DNA from: Chloroflexota bacterium
GTDB taxonomy: Bacteria; Chloroflexota; Anaerolineae; Anaerolineales; Anaerolineaceae
Direction: 5' to 3'
Length of the DNA stretch: 64,000 nucleotides
Assembly: GCA_029556265.1 (NCBI GenBank)
Contig: JAKQFH010000069.1
Span: 1 to 64,000 of the forward strand
The translations under genes were made by a program, and so were the position numbers. Positions within the stretch are counted from its first letter, which is position 1. Each line of letters opens with the position of its first letter. The notes beneath the pieces are model-generated. The model made no database searches and was not told the DNA's origin. It saw only the letters and a program-made list of their open reading frames with translations. This document shows, piece after piece, positions 48,478-57,657 of the stretch.

Positions 48478-50331
48478 ATGGTTGAAATTGAAAATATCAG
48501 CGAAATACGCCCCCGCGTCCTGGGTGAATTCCATGTTGACCAGTTCGTCCCCCGGACAGAGGCCATCGCGCGTGCTTTCGAATGGGGTAAAGAAGTGCAC
48601 GGCGGTCAGCTGCGCCTTTCGGGCGAACCCTACTTTGAAACCCACTGCGGCTGGGTGGCCGGTTTCGTGGATAACCTGGTTCACAAAGAATCCTGGACAA
48701 TTGCCGCCCTTCTTCACGATACCATCGAGGATACCGGAATAAGCCTCGCCAAAATCAAATCGCTATTCCCAGGCAGCCTGGGTCAGGAAGTCGCGCACAT
48801 TATCGACGGCGTCACCAAAATGAGCAACCCGCGCGATGGCAGCTCCAGAGAAATGGAAACTCTCCGCAAGATTGCGATGTTCCGCGATCCAGCTGTGTTC
48901 GTGGTGAAGCTTGCCGACAAAAGCCACAACCTGATGACTTTGAATTACATGTCCAAAGCCAAGCAATGCCAAAAAGCCAGCGAAGCTATCCGCTCCTACG
49001 GCAAACTGGCAGGTATCCTCAATTGCTACCGCTGGCGGCGTTGGATCGAAGATATGGCCTTCCCATACGCCGAACCAGATTCCTATGATATGGTGAAAAC
49101 CAAAATAGACCGCGACCCGCGCCTGAATCTGAATTTCATCCGCTACTACCTGGGCGAGCTGGGCCGCTTGATGGAATCCGAAGGCATAGACGGCGCGGTG
49201 CGTTTCACCGTCAACGGCTATTGGCAGGCATGGGATAAGCTGCAGCGCATGGCCCGCGCCCGCCGCACTTCCCTGGAAGACTTTTCCGCCGTCAACGACA
49301 TCGTAAGCTTTCGATTGGTCGTGCGGGACAATGATGAAGCAGCCTGTTACAGGCTGCTTTCGCGTGTGAATCGCTACTTCAGCAAAAGCCTGGATCAGGA
49401 CCGCTTCGATGATTACATCGCCTCGCCCCAAAACGGTTACCGCGCGCTGCAGGTGACCACCTGGCAGCCGGGCGTTGGCGCCTTGGAGGTCGCAATCGCC
49501 ACGGAAGAAATGGAGGGGGAAAACACCTGGGGTGTAATCTATGCGGTTAACAACAACAAAGACATCAGTAAATACCGCCCTGTTCAAATCCTCACCCCTT
49601 ACGGCGGCACGCGTTTCCTCCAGGAAGGCGGCACAGTGTTGGATGGAGTGGCTGCCATTCAAGAGTTTTACCTGGACAAAATCAGCAAAGTTTTAGTCAA
49701 TGGCGAGGAACGCCACCTTTACGACACGCTCTCCCCGGGCGACGTGGTAGAAGTCGTCAGTACTGGCTCGCACCAGGTGCCAAAACCGGAATGGTTGGAG
49801 CATTGCGACATCTCCACAGCGCGTCGGCTGCGGATTGTACTCGCCCGGGCAGCGCTCAAAGAAGCCAGCAAAAAAGGCAGGACGCTGATCCATCCCCTCC
49901 TGGCAAAAAGGGGAATCCTGGACCTGGAGGACGTTTCCGCGTTGGCTCAGAACCGGGTGGAACAGTTATTGGGGCTCATGGCCTGCGCCAGCCTGGACGA
50001 CCTGTATTCGGCTGTTGGTGGGGGCTCCATTTCACAATCTCAACTCGAATCCGCCTTAGACCTGGTCGGCATTTCCCGGGTCGGGTTGGGCTGGATAACC
50101 ATCGAAGTTTCAGGTTCAAACACCGCCAACCGCCCCGGAGGGCTTGCTTATCTGGCTGGTTTGGTATCCGAAGCCGATGGCAACATCATCCGCACCGTGC
50201 ACACTACCGCTGAGGATGGCAGTTTTTACCTGCGCCTGCTGCTCACCGGCATATCTGAAGCCGGGAAGCAGAAGCTTTCCGAAAGCTTTGCGAAAAGCCG
50301 TTTTCCATTGGACCGGGTGGAAATCGTCTGA
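48478..50331 (+). CDS. Long RelA/SpoT homologue, hydrolase intact, synthetase domain eroded
   Basis: The product has about 617 residues from the ATG at 48478, with AGGGA eight bases upstream. The HD hydrolase (about 20-180) keeps its metal residues: HGGQLRLSG, ETHCG, LLHDTIEDT and KLADKSHNLMTL. The synthetase region (about 235-370) keeps DIVSFRLVV and FDDYIASPQNGY. However, where the family has GRPKHIYS it shows VNGYWQAWD, and EIQIRT has become EVAIAT. TGS (ILTPYGGTRF onward, about 385-445) and ACT domains follow. It is predicted to degrade (p)ppGpp but not to make it. Confidence 0.8.
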   Translation: MVEIENISEIRPRVLGEFHVDQFVPRTEAIARAFEWGKEVHGGQLRLSGEPYFETHCGWVAGFVDNLVHKESWTIAALLHDTIEDTGISLAKIKSLFPGSLGQEVAHIIDGVTKMSNPRDGSSREMETLRKIAMFRDPAVFVVKLADKSHNLMTLNYMSKAKQCQKASEAIRSYGKLAGILNCYRWRRWIEDMAFPYAEPDSYDMVKTKIDRDPRLNLNFIRYYLGELGRLMESEGIDGAVRFTVNGYWQAWDKLQRMARARRTSLEDFSAVNDIVSFRLVVRDNDEAACYRLLSRVNRYFSKSLDQDRFDDYIASPQNGYRALQVTTWQPGVGALEVAIATEEMEGENTWGVIYAVNNNKDISKYRPVQILTPYGGTRFLQEGGTVLDGVAAIQEFYLDKISKVLVNGEERHLYDTLSPGDVVEVVSTGSHQVPKPEWLEHCDISTARRLRIVLARAALKEASKKGRTLIHPLLAKRGILDLEDVSALAQNRVEQLLGLMACASLDDLYSAVGGGSISQSQLESALDLVGISRVGLGWITIEVSGSNTANRPGGLAYLAGLVSEADGNIIRTVHTTAEDGSFYLRLLLTGISEAGKQKLSESFAKSRFPLDRVEIV

Positions 50332-50486
50332 GCCTTTCCCCGTTCTTATGAATTTGCTGTGTTTTTAGCTGCCCGGTCTGCGGCAGCCTTTTTTTGCCAA
50401 GTGCTGTGCTAAAATAACGCCAGGCGTACCAGGAGCTGACAGAAATTCAGGCTCCAGGCCGAATATCCACCTAATCGTGAGATTTC

Positions 50487-52127
50487 ATGAAACTATTCAG
50501 AAGACACGCTTTCACCATTTCACTCCTCTTATCCCTGCTTACCTTTTTTGGATTGCTCTTTCCACAAACCGCGGCAGCCCGGTCAGCAAACCCCCAGGGG
50601 ATTGGTCCGGAAGTAACTAACCCAACAGAAGACCTGAGCGGTGCCAAGGTACATGGTTACTACTTCTATTCCAATTCCTGCAGTCATTGCCTCGATATCC
50701 TGAAAAATATTCTTGAACCCTTACAGGCCGAAAACCCGGGCCAGATTGACATGCGCCTGCTTGAGCTGGGCAATCCGGACTATTACCGCGCGTTGTTGGC
50801 TGTGGAAGAAGCCTATCACGTGAAGCCCGAACAGCGCGGTCTTCCGACAGTGGTGTTGGGAGATAAAATCCTGATTGGTGAAGCGCCAAACAAAGACAAC
50901 CTGGCAGAGCTCATCAAAGCCGGCCTCACGGGCAGCGGAATTGCCTTCCCTGACATTCCCGGCGTGAACCCTGAACTGATGGTATCCATACCCGTCTCAA
51001 CCACCGGCGCGGAGCTCGAAGCCTGCACGACGGAAAACCCTGAGGCGTGCGCTGTAACCGCCCCGATTTACGCCGCGTATTTCTACCAGGTCGGCTGCAA
51101 AGAATGCAACCGCGCGGACGCGGATATTAATTACCTGCGTTCACAATACCCGCAGCTGATCGTTGAAGAATTCAATATTTATTCAGACACCCCTCTCGCG
51201 AACTGGATGGCAAAACGCAGCAATCGCAGCGCCGACCTGAAGGTCCCGGCTCTGTTTATCGGCGACCAAGCCTGGATTGGCGAGGGTGAAATCACCACCC
51301 GAAACCTGGAGCCAACCCTTCAAGCGCTGAGCGGCTCAGGTTCGCCCCGCTTCTGGGATAAGTTTGACGCGAGCCAGGCGACCGGCGAGCTGAGCGCCAG
51401 GTTCCAGTCCGCGGGGTGGCTGGCAATCCTGTTGGCAGGGTTGGTAGACGGTCTGAACCCCTGCGCCTTCGCCACCATTGTTTTCTTCATCTCCTACCTC
51501 ACCCTCAGCGGTCGAAAAGGCAAAGAGGTAATCTTAACCGGCGTCAGTTTCACCATCGGTGTTTTCCTGACCTACCTGATGGTTGGTTTAGGCTTTTATA
51601 AGGTGCTTGACCTGATCAAAGGCACCCTGGCCATCATCAGCACAATCGTATACGCGTTCACCGCGCTGTTGTGCCTTGTCCTGGCGGCCCTCAGCATCAA
51701 GGATTTCTTCACTGCCCGTAAGGGAGAACTGGGCGATATGGCGCTCAATCTGCCCAAACCCCTGCGAAAACGGATTAATGCCACCATCCACGGCAGCGGC
51801 AAAATAGGGCATTATATTGTCGGCGCTTTTATCAGCGGCGTGCTCATCTCGTTTTTGGAGTTGGCGTGCACCGGACAGATCTATCTGCCCACCATCATCT
51901 TCATGAGCAGTGTCCCGGAACTGCGTATTAAAGCCGTCGGCTACCTGCTGCTCTACAACCTGATGTTCATCATCCCACTCATCGTAGTTTTCATCCTGGC
52001 ATACTACGGCACAACCTCCAAGCAGCTCTCCGCTTTCCTCAAGAAGCATGCCGCGGCGGTCAAGTTAGGTATGGCGGCGGTTTTCCTGACGCTTGCCATC
52101 TGGCTCATCCTGACGCTGCTCAAATAA
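50487..52127 (+). CDS. Two thioredoxin-like domains fused to a CcdA/DsbD-type membrane domain
   Basis: The protein has 546 residues with a signal peptide to about residue 32. The first thioredoxin-like domain has CSHC (about 68-71), the second CKEC (about 208-211). A membrane domain of six or so segments follows (about 315-540), with Cys in DGLNPCAFATIVFF and ELACTGQIYLPTIIF, the pair that carries electrons in CcdA and DsbD. It should bring reducing power from the cytoplasm to outside thiols. It is monocistronic with a strong terminator. Confidence 0.82.
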   Translation: MKLFRRHAFTISLLLSLLTFFGLLFPQTAAARSANPQGIGPEVTNPTEDLSGAKVHGYYFYSNSCSHCLDILKNILEPLQAENPGQIDMRLLELGNPDYYRALLAVEEAYHVKPEQRGLPTVVLGDKILIGEAPNKDNLAELIKAGLTGSGIAFPDIPGVNPELMVSIPVSTTGAELEACTTENPEACAVTAPIYAAYFYQVGCKECNRADADINYLRSQYPQLIVEEFNIYSDTPLANWMAKRSNRSADLKVPALFIGDQAWIGEGEITTRNLEPTLQALSGSGSPRFWDKFDASQATGELSARFQSAGWLAILLAGLVDGLNPCAFATIVFFISYLTLSGRKGKEVILTGVSFTIGVFLTYLMVGLGFYKVLDLIKGTLAIISTIVYAFTALLCLVLAALSIKDFFTARKGELGDMALNLPKPLRKRINATIHGSGKIGHYIVGAFISGVLISFLELACTGQIYLPTIIFMSSVPELRIKAVGYLLLYNLMFIIPLIVVFILAYYGTTSKQLSAFLKKHAAAVKLGMAAVFLTLAIWLILTLLK

Positions 52128-52140
52128 AACAACCAAAAAA

Positions 52141-52168
52141 CGACCTGGTGTACCAGGTCGTTTTTTTT
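52141..52168 (+). terminator. Intrinsic terminator of the thioredoxin/CcdA fusion gene
   Basis: CGACCTGG pairs with CCAGGTCG around TGTA and is followed by eight T. A run of A before the stem makes it useful in both directions. Confidence 0.93.
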
Positions 52169-52172
52169 ATGA

Positions 52173-52847
52173 TCAATTCTGCTTCCGGATACCGGCGCTT
52201 TTGACCAGTTTTGCCCAGGTGCTGATCAGGTGCACTGAGCTGCCAGAAATGCGGGTCATTTGCCGGGATTCGCGCAGCGCTTCCCGCAGCGAATCCGCAC
52301 TGGAAAAGTCAGGCATCCGCAGCAGCGCCCTGCCGAGCTCCAGGGTGCTGTGCGCGTCAGAGCCGGTCATTTCGGGGAGGTTGTGCTCGCGGGCAAAGGC
52401 CCGCGCCGCCTGGTTAAATTCCGGCTTAAGGCAGCGGGCATTAAACACTTCAATCGCGTCCAGGTGCGGCGCGAGCGCCGCCAGGGTGCTGATGTTCCAA
52501 GCCGAACCGCGGTATGGGTCAAAAGGATGCGCCACGCTGATAAACGCGTTTTGTTCGCGCAGCCGCCGCACAACTTCCATGGGTTCCAACCCGGCGGGGA
52601 TTTCTTCGGTCAGATAGTAAGCCAAAATCTCGCCTTCGGTCGTCTGAATTTCTTCACCCACCACAATTTCGTCAGGCGCCATTGCCTGCGCTTGCAGAGC
52701 GCCTTCCAGGCGATTGTGGTCGGTCACTGCCACCTTATCAATGCCTTTTCTGCGGCAGGTCATGAGCAGCGCCTTCAGGCTCATCAAACTATCGGGTGAA
52801 TAACAGGTATGGCAGTGAAATTCAGCGCGAATAAAACGCGGGTTCAT
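52173..52847 (-). CDS. PHP-domain metal-dependent phosphoesterase
   Basis: The protein has 224 residues. The PHP motifs are visible: FHCHTCYSPDS (H-x-H), VTDHNRLEG, a middle VAHPFDPY and the closing GSDAHS. Relatives include 3',5'-nucleotide phosphoesterases and histidinol phosphatase. Its start overlaps the alr stop (ATGA), so the two are translated together. The substrate is not readable. Confidence 0.85.
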   Translation of the reverse strand: MNPRFIRAEFHCHTCYSPDSLMSLKALLMTCRRKGIDKVAVTDHNRLEGALQAQAMAPDEIVVGEEIQTTEGEILAYYLTEEIPAGLEPMEVVRRLREQNAFISVAHPFDPYRGSAWNISTLAALAPHLDAIEVFNARCLKPEFNQAARAFAREHNLPEMTGSDAHSTLELGRALLRMPDFSSADSLREALRESRQMTRISGSSVHLISTWAKLVKSAGIRKQN

Positions 52848-53953
52848 TCAAGGTAAATCCTGGGCAGTCTGTCCGCCAATCCGCAGACCACCTCGTAATT
52901 AATCGTGGACCAGCGCGCGGCGACTTCATCCACGCTGATGGTTTCTGAGCCCTGCGTGCCAATCAACACCACTTCGTCCCCAACCTTAGCCCCGGGTACC
53001 GCGTCCAATTGGAGCATGCATTGGTCCATGCACACGCGTCCGACCACCTTCACGCGTTTGCCGTCAACCAATACTTCCTGATTATCAATCCGGCGGAAGC
53101 CGTCGCCGTAGCCAATAGGCATCACGCCAATCCGCTCCTGGGCGCTGGTAATATACTTGGAGCCGTAACTGATACCGCTTCCGGCTGGATAACCGCGAAC
53201 CGAAATCAGGCGGGCTTTCCACATAAGCGCGGGCTTAAACTCCGGACCCAAGGGCGTCTGCTGGGAAGGAGACATGCCGAAGATCGCGTTTCCCGGGCGA
53301 ACCAGGTTGTAATGGGCTTCGGGATAATTGAAAACCGCCGCCGAATTCGCCGCGTGAACGACCGGCGGTTTCAAACCGGCGCTTTCCAACTCCACGAGCA
53401 GTTGATTAAAAACGCGGATTTGTTTGCGGGTGTAATCGGAATCCGGATCATCCGCCTGGGCAAAGTGCGTGAAGATACCTTCGACGCTGATCGGGCCTCC
53501 TCGCAGGGATTTTACAAATGGCAGGACGTCTTTTGGCAGCATGCCCAACCTGCCCATGCCCGTTTCAACCTTAACATGCGCCTTTAAAATGCCGCCGTTA
53601 ATCCGCGCAAATTCAAAGTAACTGTGCGTCAGCTCCGGGTCTATCAGCGAAACCACAATTTGCTGGTCTATGGCTTCAGGAATCTTGGACGGCGGGGTGT
53701 ACCCCAGTACGACCAGCTTGCAGGCAATCCCTGCCCGCCGGAGCGCCAGAGCTTCCTCAATTCGGGCAACACCGCACCAGGTCGCCCCGCCTTGGACAGC
53801 AGCCTGCGCCGCCGGTCTGGCGCCGTGCCCGTAGCCGTTCGCTTTGATAACCGCCATCACTTCCACACCCGTCAAATCCTTGATATAGGCGACGTTATGC
53901 CGGATGGCGTTCAGGTCAATTTCCAACCAGGTTGAGTAACTATTGATATCCAC
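52844..53953 (-). CDS. alr: Alanine racemase
   Basis: About 369 residues from the GTG at 53953. An ATG at 53977 lies upstream of a TTATAC -10 box (53968-53963), so the GTG start is preferred. The PLP lysine is in VMAVIKANGYGHGA. The C-terminal domain has the catalytic Tyr in SGISYGSKY, VGRVCMDQCML and MPIGYGDGFRR. It makes D-alanine for peptidoglycan. It is coupled to the PHP gene. Confidence 0.95.
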   Translation of the reverse strand: MDINSYSTWLEIDLNAIRHNVAYIKDLTGVEVMAVIKANGYGHGARPAAQAAVQGGATWCGVARIEEALALRRAGIACKLVVLGYTPPSKIPEAIDQQIVVSLIDPELTHSYFEFARINGGILKAHVKVETGMGRLGMLPKDVLPFVKSLRGGPISVEGIFTHFAQADDPDSDYTRKQIRVFNQLLVELESAGLKPPVVHAANSAAVFNYPEAHYNLVRPGNAIFGMSPSQQTPLGPEFKPALMWKARLISVRGYPAGSGISYGSKYITSAQERIGVMPIGYGDGFRRIDNQEVLVDGKRVKVVGRVCMDQCMLQLDAVPGAKVGDEVVLIGTQGSETISVDEVAARWSTINYEVVCGLADRLPRIYLE

Positions 53954-54223
53954 AGCAGCTAAGTATAATCCCCTCAAAAAATCCTTACAAGCCGAAAAAC
54001 GCCAGTATCCGCGGATGCTCAGGGGAAAGGAGCAAGGTAAAAACCAGTCCGCGTCTTTCAGGGAGGTTCTCTTCGCTGGCTGGCGGGCGCGGTTTGGCGA
54101 GCCTCTTCCACTATATCCCTCCGCTCAAGTTTCCGTTCGGAAGACCCAGCCCAAAACCTGAGCGCTGCTGAAACGTTCAGCAAATACCGCCGCACGCCTT
54201 CCGCGCTGAAAACACCCGCCAAA

Positions 54224-54832
54224 TTACTCCATGCTTTGCCTTCCAGCCAAGGCCCTCAACAGGGTATTCTGGTCGGCATATTCAATGTCGCCCCCAACGG
54301 GCAGTCCGCGCGCCAAACGGCTCACCCTGATCCCAAGCGGCAGGATGCGCTGCTGCAGGTAGAGCGCGGTCGCGTCCCCTTCCATGCTTGGGTTTGTGGC
54401 GATAATCACCTCGCTCACCTTTCCGTCCTTCAGGCGTTCCAGCAGCGGGAAAATCTTAATCTGGTCCGGGCCAATCCCCTCGATTGGGGAAAGAACCCCC
54501 AGGAGTACGTGATACTTGCCGTTAAATGCGCCGGTGCGTTCAATCGCGAGCACGTCCAGCGGTTCTTCCACCACGCACAATGTGCTTTCGTCGCGGCTGT
54601 CAGAAGCGCAAATCTCGCATTGTTCCTGCCCGGCCGCGGTGACGTTAAAACATATGCCGCAGTGCTGCGTCTGAGACTTCAGCTGTTCCAGGGCTTCAGC
54701 CAGCTGCAGCGAGCTTTCATCCGGCGCCTTAAGCAGATAAAACGCCAGCCGCGAGGCCGTCTTCGGGCCTATCCCGGGCAGCCTGGCAAACGCGTCAATC
54801 AGATTCTGAACCGGGTCTGGTAATGCGCGCAT
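54224..54832 (-). CDS. recR: Recombination protein RecR
   Basis: The protein has 202 residues, the usual length. It has an N-terminal helix-hairpin-helix (FARLPGIGPKTASRLAF) and a zinc finger CGICFNVTAAGQEQCEIC. A Toprim domain follows (LCVVEEPLDVLAIERTG, HVLLGVLSPIEGIGPDQ). It acts with RecFO in loading RecA at gaps. Last gene of the dnaX-ybaB-recR group, in the classical order. Confidence 0.97.
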   Translation of the reverse strand: MRALPDPVQNLIDAFARLPGIGPKTASRLAFYLLKAPDESSLQLAEALEQLKSQTQHCGICFNVTAAGQEQCEICASDSRDESTLCVVEEPLDVLAIERTGAFNGKYHVLLGVLSPIEGIGPDQIKIFPLLERLKDGKVSEVIIATNPSMEGDATALYLQQRILPLGIRVSRLARGLPVGGDIEYADQNTLLRALAGRQSME

Positions 54833-54838
54833 ACAGGC

Positions 54839-55183
54839 TCAGCGTCCCATGCCCATGCCGCCCAGCAGATTGGCAAAGGGCGCCATTTTTTCTTCAGAAA
54901 GCGCGCGGGTGCTGTCCAGGGCTTTGTTGATGGCGGTCAGGAGCAGGTCTTGCAGCATTTCAGCGTCCGCGTCTTTCAAGACATCTTCCTGGATGCTGAC
55001 AGCCGTGCATTTCTGATCGCCCGTCATGGTCACCGCCACCGCGCCGCCGCCAGCGGTCTCGGTAATCTGTGCTTCGGCAATCTCTGCCTGCGCGGCAGCC
55101 ATTTGTTCCTGCAATTTGGCGATTTGCGCCATCATATTCCCACCCGGGCGGGCGGATGGACCTGCGTTATATCCTTTTGCCAT
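54839..55183 (-). CDS. ybaB: YbaB/EbfC nucleoid-associated protein
   Basis: The protein has 114 residues. The family core is present (MMAQIAKLQEQMAAAQAEI, VTMTGDQKCTAVSIQEDVL, DLLLTAINKALD). It is a dimeric DNA-binding protein. It sits one base after dnaX and six bases before recR. AGAAGG precedes the ATG. Confidence 0.95.
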   Translation of the reverse strand: MAKGYNAGPSARPGGNMMAQIAKLQEQMAAAQAEIAEAQITETAGGGAVAVTMTGDQKCTAVSIQEDVLKDADAEMLQDLLLTAINKALDSTRALSEEKMAPFANLLGGMGMGR

Positions 55184-55184
55184 T

Positions 55185-56813
55185 TCAATCCTTCTTTTCT
55201 TTCTTAATCACATCTTTTTTCCGGACTTTACCGCCCAATTCGCGCAGGGTCAAATCCACCATGCCGTTGGGAACAACATCCGGGTGTTCTTCATCCTCAG
55301 CCTGCGTGCCAACCGTGCACGCGATCAAGACGTCTTTACCATAGAACCGCGCCAGCACGCCGCGCGCCGCCCGAAGCGGCTTTTCTTCGGTCATTTTATC
55401 CCGCAGAAGTTCACTTTTAAAGCCCAGCGTGATGGTGTTATTTTCAACGCGAATGATGCGCGAGGAATTAAGCAGCGCGCTGGCAACTTGATCCACGACG
55501 CGCACTTCCCTTTTGATTTTATCCCAGTCCAAAAGCAGGCTTTCCAGGCTCAGCTCTCCGTTGGTTCTGGGTGCCGCCACCTCGGCTGTGTTTATGACGG
55601 GTTTCGGGTCTGCCGCTTTTTCCTCTGGGTCGCGTCCTTTCCGCGATTCCTGCGCGGGTTTGCCCGCCTCAGTCGGTTTCGGCGCTTCTTTGACCTCTTT
55701 CGTCACTGTCGGCGTATACGCGGCCGGGGGAGCTTCCGCCTGAGAAACAGCCTTGGCAAAAGCCAGTTCCAACCCAAGCCCGGGGTGCCAATTCGCTTTT
55801 AATTCCGAAGCGGCTTTGCTAAATTCATTGATGCCCGCAATCAGCTCCGCGGCATTGAAAGCTGCCGCTTGTTTATTCACCGCGCTGCGTACTTCGGGCA
55901 GCAATTCCAGGTCTTTTCCACCGTTCAGCTTAACTACCAGCAGCGAACGCAGGTAGTCCACAACCTGCCGGGCAAACTGGCGCGGGTCTGCCCCACCGTC
56001 CAGGGCGCTGTGAATTTGGTTCAGACCGCCCGCGCTGTCCTTCGCTTGCACCGCTTGCACCAGGTCAATGACCGCCTGGCTGGTCGCGGTCCCCAGGATG
56101 TCTTGCGCTTCCGCCAGCGTCACGCGCCCCTCCAACGAAGCAAGCTGATCCACCAGGGAGATCGCGTCGCGCATGCTGCCAGTGGATTGGCGCGCGATCA
56201 GGCTCAAGGCGTCCTCATCAATCTGGATTTTTTCCTGTTCGCAAATTATGCGCAGTTTTTCAACAATCTGATTCAAAGGGATGCGCCGGAATTCGTGCCG
56301 CTGGCAGCGGGAGAGCACCGTGGCGGGGATTTTATGAATTTCGGTTGTTGCCAGTATAAAAATCACATGGCTGGGCGGTTCTTCCAGCGTTTTCAGCAGC
56401 GCGTTAAACGCGGAGGTGGACAGCATGTGCACTTCGTCGATGATGTAAACCTTGAATTTCCCCTGGCTGGGCGCGAAATTAATCGTGTCGCGCAATTCGC
56501 GCACGTCATCCACGCTGGTGTTGGAAGCCGCGTCAATTTCAATCAAGTCCAGGAAGCGCCCCTGATTGACAGCCGCGCAGTTCCCGCATAGGTTGCAGGG
56601 TCTCTCCGCTGGGTTTTCTGCCAGGCAGTTAACGGCCTTTGCCAGCAGCCGGGCGGTTGTGGTCTTGCCGGTTCCGCGCGGCCCGGCAAATAGGTAAGCC
56701 TGACTGACCCGCCCGGATACGACGGCGTTGCGTAAGGTCTGAATGATGTGTTCCTGCCCGGATACTTCCTCCCAGGAAGCCGGGCGCCAGGTGCGGTAAA
56801 GAGCTTGAGACAT
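55185..56813 (-). CDS. dnaX: DNA polymerase III subunit gamma/tau
   Basis: The protein has 542 residues. The N-terminal AAA+ clamp-loader domain shows YLFAGPRGTGKTTTAR, the zinc site CNLCGNC with a preceding Cys, KVYIIDEVHMLS and ATTEIHKIPATVLSRCQRHEF. The collar and a Pro/Glu/Lys-rich linker (about 375-425) follow, then a tau-like C-terminal domain. No programmed frameshift signal for a short gamma form was noticed. First gene of dnaX-ybaB-recR. Confidence 0.97.
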   Translation of the reverse strand: MSQALYRTWRPASWEEVSGQEHIIQTLRNAVVSGRVSQAYLFAGPRGTGKTTTARLLAKAVNCLAENPAERPCNLCGNCAAVNQGRFLDLIEIDAASNTSVDDVRELRDTINFAPSQGKFKVYIIDEVHMLSTSAFNALLKTLEEPPSHVIFILATTEIHKIPATVLSRCQRHEFRRIPLNQIVEKLRIICEQEKIQIDEDALSLIARQSTGSMRDAISLVDQLASLEGRVTLAEAQDILGTATSQAVIDLVQAVQAKDSAGGLNQIHSALDGGADPRQFARQVVDYLRSLLVVKLNGGKDLELLPEVRSAVNKQAAAFNAAELIAGINEFSKAASELKANWHPGLGLELAFAKAVSQAEAPPAAYTPTVTKEVKEAPKPTEAGKPAQESRKGRDPEEKAADPKPVINTAEVAAPRTNGELSLESLLLDWDKIKREVRVVDQVASALLNSSRIIRVENNTITLGFKSELLRDKMTEEKPLRAARGVLARFYGKDVLIACTVGTQAEDEEHPDVVPNGMVDLTLRELGGKVRKKDVIKKEKKD

Positions 56814-56824
56814 AACTTTCTCCC

Positions 56825-57337
56825 CTATGGTATCAGATAGGTGGAATGCGCGCTGCCGTCGGGTTTGAATAAAACAACTTCATCACCAGACTTCCACAGC
56901 GCGCCGGGCGCGTTCCAAAACAGTTCAATCACCGAATCCGTTCCAGAGCGGGTATACAAGCGCACAGCGCCGTTCTTGTTCAGCTTCAGGGCCGGGAAGG
57001 TGTAGCGTTTGCCGCCGGCGCCGGAAATCTGCCAGTCCTTCAATTCCACCGCCGTGTCGCTTTGATTGCGAATCAGAATGTATTCCAGGTCCCACTTGCC
57101 CACACCCACCACTGCTTCAATACTCAGCTCCGCGTTTTTTGGCACGGAGGGCGTCTCTGCCGGGGGCTGGCTTTGCTGAGCGGCCTGAGCGGGCTGCCTG
57201 GTCCGGTTCAGTCCACTAAAAACGGGCAGGCTGCCCCCAAAAACTTTCTGCCATAAAAAAAGCACCAATACAACCGTACCGGCGGAGACCAGAATATTCA
57301 AGAGCAGATAAGGCAAAATCGGGGCGCGTTTTTTCAT
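56825..57337 (-). CDS. Membrane-anchored lamin-tail-domain protein
   Basis: The product has 170 residues from the ATG at 57337 (the longer frame adds unlikely basic residues). It has a basic start, one membrane segment (about 8-28) and a Gln/Ala/Pro linker. A lamin-tail-like beta domain follows (about 70-168: YILIRNQSDTAVELKDWQISG, FWNAPGALWKSGDEVVLF). Such domains occur in surface or secreted proteins and are thought to bind other proteins or polymers. It precedes dnaX by 11 bases on the same strand. Confidence 0.75.
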   Translation of the reverse strand: MKKRAPILPYLLLNILVSAGTVVLVLFLWQKVFGGSLPVFSGLNRTRQPAQAAQQSQPPAETPSVPKNAELSIEAVVGVGKWDLEYILIRNQSDTAVELKDWQISGAGGKRYTFPALKLNKNGAVRLYTRSGTDSVIELFWNAPGALWKSGDEVVLFKPDGSAHSTYLIP

Positions 57338-57519
57338 ATTCGTGTAGCTAATGATAGCATAAACCAGCCGCTTTCTGCGCTTCTGTCCGGGTCTTTGGGG
57401 TTCTGGAGGGGTTCCGTGCTGCTCATATCGGTTCCGCTGCGCGGCCGCCAATCTGAATTAACCTCTCAAAGTGATTTATTAACAAAGCAATAACATAGGT
57501 TTTATTCTAATTTAATTGA

Positions 57520-57657
57520 CGCGTGTTAACATATAAAAGATTTGAGCATCTATTGTTTCTCTCCTTTCAAATTTGCTCAAATCAGGATCATGAAGTGACT
57601 AAACACTATGTTGATCGAAAGTGAGCCAGGCGCAGGTGAGGCGCCTGGTTTGCTTTT
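57520..57657 (+). ncRNA. Candidate small RNA: AT-rich stem-loop followed by a terminator hairpin
   Basis: GATTTGAGCA (57539-57548) pairs perfectly with TGCTCAAATC (57574-57583). A terminator-like hairpin CCAGGCGC/GCGCCTGG (57626-57648) with TTTGCTTTT follows. No plus-strand gene precedes it in this gap of more than 300 bases. A TATAAA lies at 57532-57537 but no good -35 box was found. The last hairpin could instead serve the minus-strand gene that ends at 57656. No other gene lies between 57338 and 57655. Confidence 0.35.
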
